A DNA stretch of 38,285 nt from Lachnospiraceae bacterium (lineage in GTDB: Bacteria; Bacillota; Clostridia; Lachnospirales; Lachnospiraceae): assembly GCA_022792885.1 (NCBI GenBank), contig JAAWBX010000008.1, forward strand, positions 1-38,285. Reading direction: 5' to 3'. Below the pieces are notes generated by a model. That model had not been told where the DNA came from and ran no database searches. It saw only the letters and a list, made by a program, of their open reading frames with translations. Shown piece after piece: positions 1 through 7,478 of the stretch (positions within the stretch are counted from its first letter, which is position 1; each line of letters starts with the position of its first letter). The position numbers and the translations under genes are program-made.

Positions 1-243
1 CGAAGTGCCGCCTGTGCCGCGGCTATATTGGAGCTTTTTTATCATAATGGCATTTCCATATTTGCAGATTACCGTTATTATCCGAATCAGTTAGTATTTC
101 ATAAGGTATTTGACGCATTGAATAGTCTGCAAAATGCAAACCTGACTTCGCTTGACAGGGACACCCTGTCAAAAATAAGACAACAAAAAACGGGCGGGAA
201 ATCTGTCGATTTCCTGGCCCGCTTCCGGGAAAACCCTTTTTAA
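1..243 (+). CDS. C-terminal fragment of an unrecognised protein (cut by the left edge)
   Basis: The reading frame is open from base 1 and ends at the stop codon after base 240, giving about 80 residues that end in FRENPF. A TTG at 28 could act as a start but has no ribosome site, so this is more likely the tail of a longer gene that begins outside the window. I do not recognise the family. The tail is hydrophilic, has an aromatic-rich stretch near FADYRYYPNQ, and has no membrane segment. A mobile-element protein is possible because window edges often fall in repeats, but nothing in the fragment shows this. Confidence 0.4.
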   Translation, partial: RSAACAAAILELFYHNGISIFADYRYYPNQLVFHKVFDALNSLQNANLTSLDRDTLSKIRQQKTGGKSVDFLARFRENPF

Positions 244-355
244 TTTATAACCATTCCCGCTAACGATACCTGCTCTGCGCAGGCAATGTAAGCGGTTGGA
301 AAATCACTTTGATGATTCAGTCCAAACCCGAAACACGCAATCATATAATTCAAAA

Positions 356-820
356 TCATGAACAATCCATTATACTCCAAAACATTTTTAACCTATCTGA
401 ATCCTTCCCATAAACTTCATAACATCCGTTCGGTGTGACAATTCGTGACTCGTTTACGCGATAAACATCCCATATCTCTCCGCTTTTCAAACAAAAGAAT
501 ACAGCCTCCTCCGTATCTGGATAAAAATACTTACTCCTTGATCCGCAATAAGAAAATCTGCATTCCGAAAAAAGAAACCACCATTTTTCTATTTCATCTT
601 TTTCCAAAATCGTAATATCAGCTGTTCTTTGATATTGATAAGGCAATGGTTTATACACCTCTATATACATAATATCATCCTGTGCAAAATCTATATTTTT
701 TATTTTATGAGGCCACTTATATACTAATAACCACACACAAAAAACGCCAGCAGCAATAAAAAAAAGTAAACCTTTTTTACTTTCCCTACTTTTCATTCTA
801 ACCGCAGCTATTCCTTTCAT
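356..820 (-). CDS. Unrecognised single-pass membrane or exported protein
   Basis: This encodes 154 residues. A basic N-terminus (KSRESKKG) is followed by one hydrophobic segment at about residues 18-35 (LLFFIAAGVFCVWLLVY) and then a soluble domain rich in Tyr, Trp and acidic residues. The topology fits a membrane-anchored protein with an extracellular C-terminal domain of about 115 residues. There is no lipobox. The start is uncertain: ATG at 820 or ATG at 796 (MKSRESKK) would both keep the membrane segment, and neither has a strong ribosome site. Base composition is more AT-rich than in the metabolic genes further right, which fits an accessory region. I do not recognise the family, and no function can be given. 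Confidence 0.5.
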   Translation of the reverse strand: MKGIAAVRMKSRESKKGLLFFIAAGVFCVWLLVYKWPHKIKNIDFAQDDIMYIEVYKPLPYQYQRTADITILEKDEIEKWWFLFSECRFSYCGSRSKYFYPDTEEAVFFCLKSGEIWDVYRVNESRIVTPNGCYEVYGKDSDRLKMFWSIMDCS

Positions 821-840
821 TCATAATATATTTTCAATAT

Positions 841-874
841 TCCCACCGAAAAGGTAAAACCTGTTCCGGTGGGA
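841..874. other. Hairpin downstream of the 948-1838 gene
   Basis: TCCCACCG (841-848) pairs with CGGTGGGA (867-874), and an inner AGGT/ACCT stem extends it. It lies between two minus-strand genes and could end the transcript of the upstream one. No clear T-run follows on the minus strand, so it may be an RNA-stabilising stem rather than a true intrinsic terminator. Confidence 0.4.
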
Positions 875-947
875 AAACACTTTTTGACATTAACCTTACG
901 ATTTTTCTAATAGTGAAATCTATCTACTCAAAGCAAGAAACCCCTGT

Positions 948-1838
948 CTAATTTACTAAAATAGGCAAACTTAAGCCTGGATTCGATTGTGTTATATATT
1001 TATCACTAAATGCCACTGCTCCTCGTCCTGCTACCGAACTTATTACTGTGCCAATAATACTTGTTTGATAATAATCATCTAAAAGAACTACTCGTCCGCT
1101 GCTTATGGATACCAAAGCTCGATTAAAATCCCGATATCCTATAGCTGTATCAATACCGTTAAATACCGTCTTTACATATATGCGCATAGTTGTATAAGAT
1201 ACATCACTTACAAAATAGTCAGCAACTACACCTGCCGATATTGATACTCCCATCGAAATCAATGTCTTTATTGTAATAGCTTCTGCACCAGGAACTAATC
1301 CGATTAAAAGCGATACAGCTGTTGATACTACTGTCCCTACACTTATCGTCAGACGTTTTCCACCTGTACGATTACCTATTTCATAAGCCCTGTAATAATT
1401 TGTTGCCTTTAATATAGAGCCATTATAAGTATAATTCGTATTAGTAGTATTATAATATGTATATGTACTTGTTGGATTAATCACTCCAAATGGAACAGCC
1501 GTGTTTTGATTTAATTCTTCATCAGAAACATCCTGCACAAAATCACTCACATAACATTTAGAAACCTTAGAAGTATTCCCCTCATAAACTGTCACTTCCA
1601 TCTCTCCAGTATTTTTATCTGTAACAGTTTCATCGCTCAAAACCCCATCTATATATACTTGTACACGTCTCCAATTATCCGCCTCAACATGCAATACTCT
1701 ATTTTCTACTCCATTTTCATCTACATAAACTTCTTCGTATTCCTGCATTATTTCCTGTGCAAATCCGGTCATTCCACTCGACATAATAAAACTACATGAT
1801 AACAACAATGTAAGCAACAATTTTCTTGTAATTTTCAT
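948..1838 (-). CDS. Unrecognised secreted protein with a hydrophobic central segment
   Basis: The gene encodes 296 residues. I chose the ATG at 1838 because AGGAGG sits at 1845-1850 and the protein then begins with a classical signal peptide (MKITRKLLLTLLLSCSF, with likely cleavage after GFAQ-type residues). An open frame extends upstream to 1895 but would bury the signal. The mature part has a beta-rich N-terminal half, then a glycine- and serine-rich hydrophobic stretch (about residues 180-230, containing LLIGLVPGAEA and SAGVVADYF) that could insert in a membrane, and then a further beta-rich tail. It lies just downstream of the BlaI-BlaR1 pair, so it may be a regulated output of that system; this is inference from position only. 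A TATAAT-like -10 lies at 1990-1995. The family is not recognised. Confidence 0.6.
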   Translation of the reverse strand: MKITRKLLLTLLLSCSFIMSSGMTGFAQEIMQEYEEVYVDENGVENRVLHVEADNWRRVQVYIDGVLSDETVTDKNTGEMEVTVYEGNTSKVSKCYVSDFVQDVSDEELNQNTAVPFGVINPTSTYTYYNTTNTNYTYNGSILKATNYYRAYEIGNRTGGKRLTISVGTVVSTAVSLLIGLVPGAEAITIKTLISMGVSISAGVVADYFVSDVSYTTMRIYVKTVFNGIDTAIGYRDFNRALVSISSGRVVLLDDYYQTSIIGTVISSVAGRGAVAFSDKYITQSNPGLSLPILVN

Positions 1839-2074
1839 AAAATACCTCCTAAACTTTTTAACTTTTCCAAAAATATTTTTACGATCTTCATACACAATTT
1901 TATTACTACACTATAAGCAAGATTTCATCTCCCCCTTCATTACCACATTTTATTTTAAAAGATTATCCTTATCATCCCCCTTTACAAATATTATATATTT
2001 CTCTTTTTTGCACTTCAGAAACTTGTAGTAATTTAATTCTGAAGAGCGAGGGGAATTTCTCCCCTCTCCCACTC

Positions 2075-3442
2075 CTACTGAAGAGAATATCCTCCCCATA
2101 CTACTATCTCCTCCCCCTCAAGGTTCTGGACATAGATCTGGTAAGCGCCGTATCTCGTCACGGCAAACGTATGATAAACCGCGCCGCTTCCCTGGACATA
2201 GCGCTTATTCCCGCCCGGCTCGACGATACCGACCTGCACTCTCTTATTCGAAGGAATCGTTGTCACATTGATCGTAATACTCTGTCCCGCGTTCGCCACA
2301 AAAGTCGGAGAGTGCTTCGCACTGGATTTCGCGAGCGTCCAGGAAAACTGTTTCGCAATCCCTCTGGTCTCCAATAACTCTCCTTCTTCCACGATCACGC
2401 CCTCTTCCCAGTCCGTTTTCGTATACTCCTGCAGCTCAGGCAGCTCGACCAGAGTCTCTTCCGTCGCTGTCTCCGTGGCCTTGTAAACCCACATGTACGC
2501 TTCCGCCATCCTCACCGAGGCAGCCTGAACGCTAAGCGTACTTGCCAGACACATGACCGCACAGAGGGCGGCGCTTAACATTTTCGGATACTTTTTCATC
2601 TTTCGATACCTCCCCAATCTTTCTATTCTTTTCGCAAGCTCATGTTTGTCTTCCCGGAAGGACGCCGTCAAAGGCTCATTCCAATGCCGTTTCTTCCGTA
2701 TACTCTTCACAAGCACACTGGCGTAATATTTCTCATCCCCTATGTAACGGCACGCCTGATAGTCGCAGGCATACTCGCTCCACTTTTTCAACGTGGAAGA
2801 GAGACACCACACCGCCGGATTAAACCACTGTACGCAAAGAAGCAGCAATACCAGCCATTTAAACCACAGATCCTTCTGTTTATAATGCACCAGCTCATGA
2901 ACAAAAATAACCCGCTCTTCCTCCTCCCCACAATCGTCGGGCGGCAGAACGACCCTCGGCCGCAAAAGTCCGATAATAAAAGGCGTATCGGCTGCACCCG
3001 AATATGCAAGCCGAATCCGTTCCCGCCGAATCGCCATCTCCCCGCAGACCTGACGAAACCGCTTTTGCCTCTCCGTCTTCTCCGGCACCGTCATACGGCA
3101 TTTGCGGTGAGCCTCCCTCGCGGAAAAGCCCATCCAAATCGCCATGACCGCCGCGCCGACCAGCCAGATGAAGAAAAGAATAAACGAAACTTCCGACACA
3201 TACGGAGTCCGTGAAAACAGCCAGCCTCCAAACATCCCCTTCTCACGATCCATATACTGCCAGAACCAAAACGGCAGAGGGACGGCAAAAAACAAAATAT
3301 TGATCTGCAAAAAGCGATACAAAATATTCACGCACCCGACCCGGTCCAGAAAACATCCGATCCCGTACCAGACGGCCAGCATCACGCTTCCGCAAAACGT
3401 TGTCATGATAAGTCCGCACAAAAACTCAGTCGTCCATTCCAT
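2075..3442 (-). CDS. BlaR1-like M56 membrane metallopeptidase with an unusual sensor domain
   Basis: 455 residues. The N-terminal part has several membrane segments (about 8-30, 43-62, 84-105 and 195-215). The zinc peptidase motif is HELVH at residues 182-186, with the third ligand probably Glu223 in SEYACD, the usual M56 arrangement. A further membrane segment (about 285-307, LSAALCAVMCLASTLSV) leads to an outside domain of roughly 145 residues. In BlaR1/MecR1 that domain is a penicillin-binding sensor of about 250 residues; here it is much shorter, lacks a visible SxxK motif and looks like a beta-sandwich. In the known family the peptidase, once triggered, leads to loss of the BlaI repressor. 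The gene overlaps the repressor gene upstream by 17 bp, so they are co-translated. The stimulus is probably not a classical beta-lactam. Confidence 0.88.
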   Translation of the reverse strand: MEWTTEFLCGLIMTTFCGSVMLAVWYGIGCFLDRVGCVNILYRFLQINILFFAVPLPFWFWQYMDREKGMFGGWLFSRTPYVSEVSFILFFIWLVGAAVMAIWMGFSAREAHRKCRMTVPEKTERQKRFRQVCGEMAIRRERIRLAYSGAADTPFIIGLLRPRVVLPPDDCGEEEERVIFVHELVHYKQKDLWFKWLVLLLLCVQWFNPAVWCLSSTLKKWSEYACDYQACRYIGDEKYYASVLVKSIRKKRHWNEPLTASFREDKHELAKRIERLGRYRKMKKYPKMLSAALCAVMCLASTLSVQAASVRMAEAYMWVYKATETATEETLVELPELQEYTKTDWEEGVIVEEGELLETRGIAKQFSWTLAKSSAKHSPTFVANAGQSITINVTTIPSNKRVQVGIVEPGGNKRYVQGSGAVYHTFAVTRYGAYQIYVQNLEGEEIVVWGGYSLQ

Positions 3443-3806
3443 CTATGATCTCCCTGATCTTCTCCCGGTCTTCTTTCGTAAGCTGTCCGGAATCCTTCAG
3501 TGCCGCGAATAGCTGATACGATTTCCCCTGAAACCAGAGATTCAACTGTTTTCTCGACAACATGTCCCGATACTCTTCTTCCGGCTTCTCCACATGGACA
3601 TAAGAAAGACGCCCTTTTCGATACATGGAAATAAACCGCTTATCCGACAAACGCAAAAGAAACGTTCCTATGCTCGTCCGCTTATAATCCTTGCCGTACC
3701 GCACCCGCATAACTTCCATCAAATCCGGAACCGAAATGTCTCCTTCCGCCTCCCAGATCGCCTTCATAACCATCGTTTCGCTCGCGCTCAACTCCCGTTC
3801 TTCCAT
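3426..3806 (-). CDS. BlaI/MecI/CopY-family transcriptional repressor
   Basis: 126 residues, the usual length. The N-terminal winged-helix domain (about 1-75) begins with the typical LSASETMVMKAIWEAEG and has the recognition region KRTSIGTFLLRLSDK; the C-terminal part (75-126) is the dimerisation region. Such proteins repress their own promoter and that of the paired M56 peptidase gene until the peptidase removes them. The start at 3806 has a GGAGG-type site just upstream (complement of cctcc at 3812-3816). The next gene, the M56 peptidase, starts inside its last codons. The region upstream (3880-3925) is AT-rich and holds possible promoter and operator elements. The genes it controls cannot be named from sequence; the secreted protein at 948-1838 is a candidate. 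Confidence 0.9.
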   Translation of the reverse strand: MEERELSASETMVMKAIWEAEGDISVPDLMEVMRVRYGKDYKRTSIGTFLLRLSDKRFISMYRKGRLSYVHVEKPEEEYRDMLSRKQLNLWFQGKSYQLFAALKDSGQLTKEDREKIREIIDGMDD

Positions 3807-3976
3807 GTTTACCTCCGTCTCCCATCCTGCCGTCCGAAAAAGAAGAGCTTCTTTGTCAGACAGCCTGAATTTTTACATTCATTACTAATTTACTCTGAAT
3901 TATTTTTGATTTTACTATATTTCCCTAAAAAATGCAAGATTGAACTTACATTTTCTTCCACCGATCTTTTTTGATA

Positions 3977-4384
3977 TCACTCTGACATCTCTGTGAATCC
4001 ATTCCATTCCGGTTGCTTTTCTCTTTTTCCGATGTGATTCGCCAGAATCCAAATGAACTCCTGACAGGTCGGCCGCTCCTCCAGATTTTTGCCGGCCAAT
4101 TCCGCAAGAAACTCCCGGTTTCCGTTTTCCCAGATTACCCGAATCAAGGTGGTGATATCCCTCCGCACATTCTCTTTATCCGTCTTATTCTTTTTCGCCA
4201 CATCAATATAAACGATCTTCATGCAGCTCTTGAGACTCTCGTCCCGCTTCGCCAGTATGGCCGCTTCCAACGCCGATCCGAATCCCCTGTACGTCCAATT
4301 TACTCCCAGATGAAAAAGAAGTCTCTGCGCAAAGCTCCATTCCGCGTAATGATACTCCGCCCGTATTCTTTCTTTCGTTCCCAT
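3977..4384 (-). CDS. Stand-alone Spo0A C-terminal-type DNA-binding domain protein
   Basis: 135 residues. Nearly the whole protein matches the layout of the Spo0A effector domain: LLFHLGVNWTYRGFGSALEAAIL aligns with the start of that domain (helices A-B), IDVAKKNKTDKENVRRDITTLI with the helix-turn-helix, IRVIWENGNREFLAEL with the following helix, and RPTCQEFIWILANHI with the Spo0A tail where a P-T-x-x-E-F-I motif is conserved. (These matches are from memory of the family, not from an alignment.) There is no receiver domain, so it cannot be switched by phosphorylation in the usual way. It could compete for 0A-box-like sites or act as a constitutive regulator. The start at 4384 lies behind an AGGAGAG-like site. 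It is transcribed alone toward the BlaI-BlaR1 pair. Confidence 0.8.
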   Translation of the reverse strand: MGTKERIRAEYHYAEWSFAQRLLFHLGVNWTYRGFGSALEAAILAKRDESLKSCMKIVYIDVAKKNKTDKENVRRDITTLIRVIWENGNREFLAELAGKNLEERPTCQEFIWILANHIGKREKQPEWNGFTEMSE

Positions 4385-4564
4385 ATCGTAACTCTCTCCT
4401 GTCTATTCTCAAGTTACTGTAATCTGGAAACATATTTCTCGGGCACCTCGGATATCGCAGCTCAGCAAAAATATTCCATTTTTGTTAAATACTAATTTTT
4501 GCTTTTTTTACTTTACTATATTTTTCGAAAGAAAGCAGTATTTTCTTTTCCTTTTCCTCACTTA

Positions 4565-4619
4565 ATGTCATTTTGATGTCACTATGATTGCATACAGTTT
4601 CCGGGTGGTGACCTATACT
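4565..4619 (+). promoter_or_regulatory. Possible promoter and operator of the ribbon-helix-helix gene
   Basis: A TATACT -10-like hexamer lies at 4614-4619. Upstream, ATGTCA occurs twice in direct orientation (4565-4570 and 4576-4581), 11 bp apart, one helical turn. Repeats with that spacing are a common arrangement for ribbon-helix-helix repressors, and the gene downstream encodes one. There is no good -35 at 17 bp, so the promoter call is weak. Confidence 0.3.
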
Positions 4620-4656
4620 AAATACGAATTTATTAAAAATAAGGAAGAAAACATAT

Positions 4657-4848
4657 ATGGCAACTAATAAACGACCCTTTACCCTGCGTTTAGACGAAGA
4701 ACTTTACGCCGAGATCGGAAAGCTTTCCGTGGAAGACAACCGCTCCATGACGAACTATATTGAGCATATTCTTCAACTCCACATCAAAGAAATCGAAAAA
4801 CAAAGGAAACTCACGGACGCATCCGGTAAAAATCTTCCTCCCTGCTAA
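4657..4848 (+). CDS. Small Arc/CopG-type ribbon-helix-helix DNA-binding protein
   Basis: 63 residues. The beta-strand RPFTLRLDEELYAEI followed by a helix, a turn (DNRSM) and a second helix (TNYIEHILQLHIKEIEKQ) is the Arc/MetJ fold: the strand pairs in a dimer and contacts DNA. A short tail ends in PPC. The start ATG at 4657 is preceded by AAGGAAGAAA. No toxin gene follows, so an antitoxin role is not supported; a small autoregulatory repressor is more likely. It stands alone between divergent and convergent neighbours. Confidence 0.75.
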   Translation: MATNKRPFTLRLDEELYAEIGKLSVEDNRSMTNYIEHILQLHIKEIEKQRKLTDASGKNLPPC

Positions 4849-4870
4849 CGATTTTTTGCATATTGCGATT

Positions 4871-4973
4871 CAAAAGGCGGGCCCTGTGCGAAATTCACAC
4901 AGGGCCCGCCGCTTTAGGGAAAAGGGAATTCTAACATAATAAAGAGAATTATTCTTCCGACGCTCATGCCGCT
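4871..4973 (-). repeat. Decayed copy of the 3' end and terminator of the fumarate-reductase-like gene
   Basis: Bases 4871-4959 match 5425-5514 almost base for base, including the GGGCCCTGTG hairpin and the last codons of the flavoprotein gene at 5504. The copy then joins directly to a match to 5556-5572 (acgctcatgccgct), skipping 44 bp. The skipped piece is bounded by CCG on both sides, consistent with a small deletion. After 4973 the similarity stops. This is the remnant of a second flavoprotein gene or of a local duplication. Confidence 0.75.
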
Positions 4974-5026
4974 CATTTTACGATTAATTCGACCTTTTTA
5001 AATATGTCTCACAGCGGAACATCTTT

Positions 5027-5203
5027 TTAATCTTTTTTACCCTTCCAAATTCGCTGTAATAATCTCAGGAATAGTATAAAAAAACAAGCGATTATCAAAA
5101 GAATAGAAAACTCTTCAAAAAGATGAAGTTTCATACATAACAGCCGAAAAATCAACACGAAAACAACGGCTAAAAAAATTATTATCTCGCTTTTCTTCAT
5201 CAT
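5027..5203 (-). CDS. Small two-helix membrane protein (58 residues)
   Basis: An open frame starting with two ATGs (5203 and 5200) encodes 58 residues. Two hydrophobic stretches (about 7-22, IIIFLAVVFVLIFRLL, and 33-49, SILLIIACFFILFLRLL) are joined by a short linker KLHLFEE, and a basic tail WKGKKD follows, giving a hairpin topology with the ends likely inside the cell. The ribosome site (GAGAGA) is weak. It lies between the flavoprotein gene and the decayed copy of its 3' end. The pattern of hydrophobic helices and charged ends suggests a real protein, but no family is recognised and it could be a remnant. Confidence 0.45.
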   Translation of the reverse strand: MMKKSEIIIFLAVVFVLIFRLLCMKLHLFEEFSILLIIACFFILFLRLLQRIWKGKKD

Positions 5204-5425
5204 CTGTCTCTCAAAATTTTGCTAATTTGTTAATTTGTCCCTTATTTTTTCAAAAATTACATATATTATATATATTTATAATCATTTTACTTTATATTAA
5301 CACAAATCCTTAAATTATACAATCCCCTATTCGTCTCTTTTTATTTTTTCTCTCCCCTTTACCGCTGCTTTCCAAACAAATAAAAAATAGCATTATCACC
5401 CATTAACTCCTTTGCCACACAATTC

Positions 5426-5463
5426 AAAAAGACGGGCCCTGTGCGAAATTCACACAGGGCCCG
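5426..5463 (-). terminator. Intrinsic terminator of the flavoprotein gene
   Basis: An 11-bp GC-rich stem, CGGGCCCTGTG (5433-5443) with CACAGGGCCCG (5453-5463), is followed on the minus strand by T5 (5430-5426). It lies about 40 bp beyond the stop codon at 5504. A near-identical hairpin is found at 4876-4910. Confidence 0.85.
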
Positions 5464-5503
5464 CCGCTTTAGGGGAAAGGGAATTCTAATATAATAAAGG
5501 GAA

Positions 5504-7255
5504 TTATTCTTCCGCCGCGCATAAACCGGCCCGGCGTCCGGTGATATAACCCCAGCCGACGCTCATGCCGCTGCAGTACATCTGCCAGTCGTTGCTGCCG
5601 CAAAGCTGACCGGACGTATTACCCGCCGCATAAAGTCCGGGAATCGGTTTCTTCTCCGCATCCAGACACTGGCACTTCGTGTTGATCAGAAGGCCGGAAT
5701 CGATACTGGATACACGGATATGACGATGAATGCCCCAGAAAGGAGCCGTCTTGATCGGCTTCATATATTTGCCGCTCTTGCCGAAATCGGCGTCCTCGCC
5801 GCTCTCGCACAGCTCGTTGTAACGCTCCACGCTCTTCACCAGGGCGTCCGCCGGCAGACCCATCTCTTCCGCCAGTTCTTCCAGCGTATCGCAACGATGC
5901 GCGTTGATCAGCTCGGCACGCAAACCTTCCGTATCCTCGGTGAAGCCGGGGATATAGCGCTCCAGAGATTCCAGCTTGGTCGGGTTCATACCCATCTCCG
6001 TCACCTGAGCTTCATAGTCGCTGTCGAAAATATGGCTGTACCAACCCGGATTCGGCTGATAACGAAGCAGGTTGTTTACCCAGATATGTTTCGTCTCCTC
6101 GTTCATGAAGCGTTCGCCGTTATCATTCACAGCCAGGAACGGAACGCTTCCCATAGGGCCGGAGTCAAAGTCATGCATCATGTGAGTATGTCCCACCGGC
6201 TCCATCTGAGCGCCTACCAGCATTCCCATCAGATGGCCGTCGCCGGTCTTCTGGCTCTGCTTCTTATCAAATTCCATAACGTCCGGGCAGAACTGCTTCA
6301 CCATCATAGCGTTGTTCTGATAATCGCCCGTAGCCAGAATAACGGCTTTCTTCGCGTTAAAACGAATGTATTTGCCTTCGCTGGTCTTACCGATCACGGC
6401 ACAGACACGGCCGTCCTCTTTCACCAGTTGTACGCCGGGCGTTTCATAGAAGAATTCCACGCCTTCCTGTTCCGCATAATCCGCCAGCGCACGCATGGCG
6501 TCGCCGCAGTCCTTCGGCTTGGGACCGTAAGAGATTTCTTTATTGTAACAGACGTATTCTCCGTCTTTGTTGTCCTTCCCGTCCTTATCATATTTGAAGA
6601 TCTGCTCGCTGGTACGATAAGGCGTCATACCGCCTTTTCCTACCCGATCCTCAATCCAGTCGATCGTCTCGCCGGAAGTCTCAATGTACATTTTCAGAAG
6701 GTCCATACCGGCGCGTCCGCAGCAGTCGTTGTTAAATGCCTGCATAAAACGAAGAACGCCGCCTTCATTGCTCTTATCCAGATAAAAACCGGAACCGTTG
6801 TTGCCCTGCGCAATGGCAAATCCCTGCTTCTGCAAACAGGCTACCTTGCACCCGCTCTCAAAAGCCGAAAGCGCCGCGGGAACCCCCGCCGTACCTGCGC
6901 CGACTACCACGATATCGTAGTCTTTTTCCTCGTCCGGCTCAATAACCACATACTCTGCTTCGGATTCCTCAAACGCCTCCTCCGGCAGAACGTCCGGAAG
7001 CTCATACTGCTTGGTATCCGCCTGCGCCTGAGCCGCCGCCGTCGTTGCAGCGTCGGTTCCCGCCATCGTAGTATCCGCCTCGGTCGCCGCCGCGCTGCTC
7101 GCCGCGCCGGTCGTAGAAGGCGCTGCCGTCGTGCCTTCCGTGCCGGCCGTCTGGCTCTGGCACGCGCCGAGAGCGCCGATCGCCGCTACACCGACCGCAC
7201 CGGCCGCCGCGGTTTTCAGGAAATCCCGACGGGACATGTTGTCCGCTTTTTTCAT
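5504..7255 (-). CDS. Tat-exported lipoprotein flavin reductase, fumarate reductase/urocanate reductase family
   Basis: 583 residues from ATG 7255, chosen because GGAG lies upstream (complement of ctcc near 7264) and the protein then begins with a compact Tat signal: SRRDFLK at residues 8-14, a hydrophobic run, and a lipobox LGAC with Cys32. A Thr/Ala-rich tether (33-85) precedes the FAD-binding domain, which begins with VVVGAGTAG (G119, G121, G124). The C-terminal part has the family pattern IPGLYAAGN followed by a Gly-rich FAD-contact region. It belongs to the pfam00890 group of single-subunit reductases that use FAD to reduce fumarate, urocanate, cinnamate-like or other alpha,beta-unsaturated acids outside the cell. 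No heme or FMN-binding domain is fused, so the electron donor must be separate. The substrate cannot be read from sequence. It is probably transcribed alone from a TACAAT -10 near 7318-7323. Confidence 0.85.
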   Translation of the reverse strand: MKKADNMSRRDFLKTAAAGAVGVAAIGALGACQSQTAGTEGTTAAPSTTGAASSAAATEADTTMAGTDAATTAAAQAQADTKQYELPDVLPEEAFEESEAEYVVIEPDEEKDYDIVVVGAGTAGVPAALSAFESGCKVACLQKQGFAIAQGNNGSGFYLDKSNEGGVLRFMQAFNNDCCGRAGMDLLKMYIETSGETIDWIEDRVGKGGMTPYRTSEQIFKYDKDGKDNKDGEYVCYNKEISYGPKPKDCGDAMRALADYAEQEGVEFFYETPGVQLVKEDGRVCAVIGKTSEGKYIRFNAKKAVILATGDYQNNAMMVKQFCPDVMEFDKKQSQKTGDGHLMGMLVGAQMEPVGHTHMMHDFDSGPMGSVPFLAVNDNGERFMNEETKHIWVNNLLRYQPNPGWYSHIFDSDYEAQVTEMGMNPTKLESLERYIPGFTEDTEGLRAELINAHRCDTLEELAEEMGLPADALVKSVERYNELCESGEDADFGKSGKYMKPIKTAPFWGIHRHIRVSSIDSGLLINTKCQCLDAEKKPIPGLYAAGNTSGQLCGSNDWQMYCSGMSVGWGYITGRRAGLCAAEE

Positions 7256-7317
7256 AATGTTTTCTCCTTCCTTTTCCTTTCGGACCGGAATTGGTTTCCG
7301 GATCCCCCTTCGTTTAG

Positions 7318-7323
7318 ATTGTA
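7318..7323 (-). promoter_or_regulatory. Extended -10 promoter element of the flavoprotein gene
   Basis: On the minus strand the sequence reads TGGTACAAT, an extended -10 (TGn then TACAAT), about 63 bp before the chosen start. The -35 region is poor, as often seen with extended -10 promoters. Confidence 0.4.
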
Positions 7324-7393
7324 CCATCCCTTTCGAAAATGCGAATAAAGAGTCAATAAAGGCCGGTTAAAAACGAGAAAAAATTCCCATGCT

Positions 7394-7422
7394 TGTTTAT
7401 CTTTTATTTTAATGGTATACTA
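7394..7422 (+). promoter_or_regulatory. Sigma-A-type promoter of pncB
   Basis: TTGTTT (7394-7399), a 17-bp spacer and TATACT (7417-7422), with a TGG before the -10. It lies 57 bp upstream of the pncB start. Confidence 0.6.
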
Positions 7423-7478
7423 TCCGTAAATAACAAAAGCCGACACGGATAAAACGGCCCCGGAAAGGACACATTCCC

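Noticed and set aside
4657..4848. Antitoxin of a toxin-antitoxin pair
   Set aside because: The fold fits, but no toxin gene is next to it on the same strand.
5720..7348. Long open frame antisense to the flavoprotein gene
   Set aside because: It is a by-product of codon composition on the opposite strand; the protein has no family pattern, while the minus-strand product clearly does.
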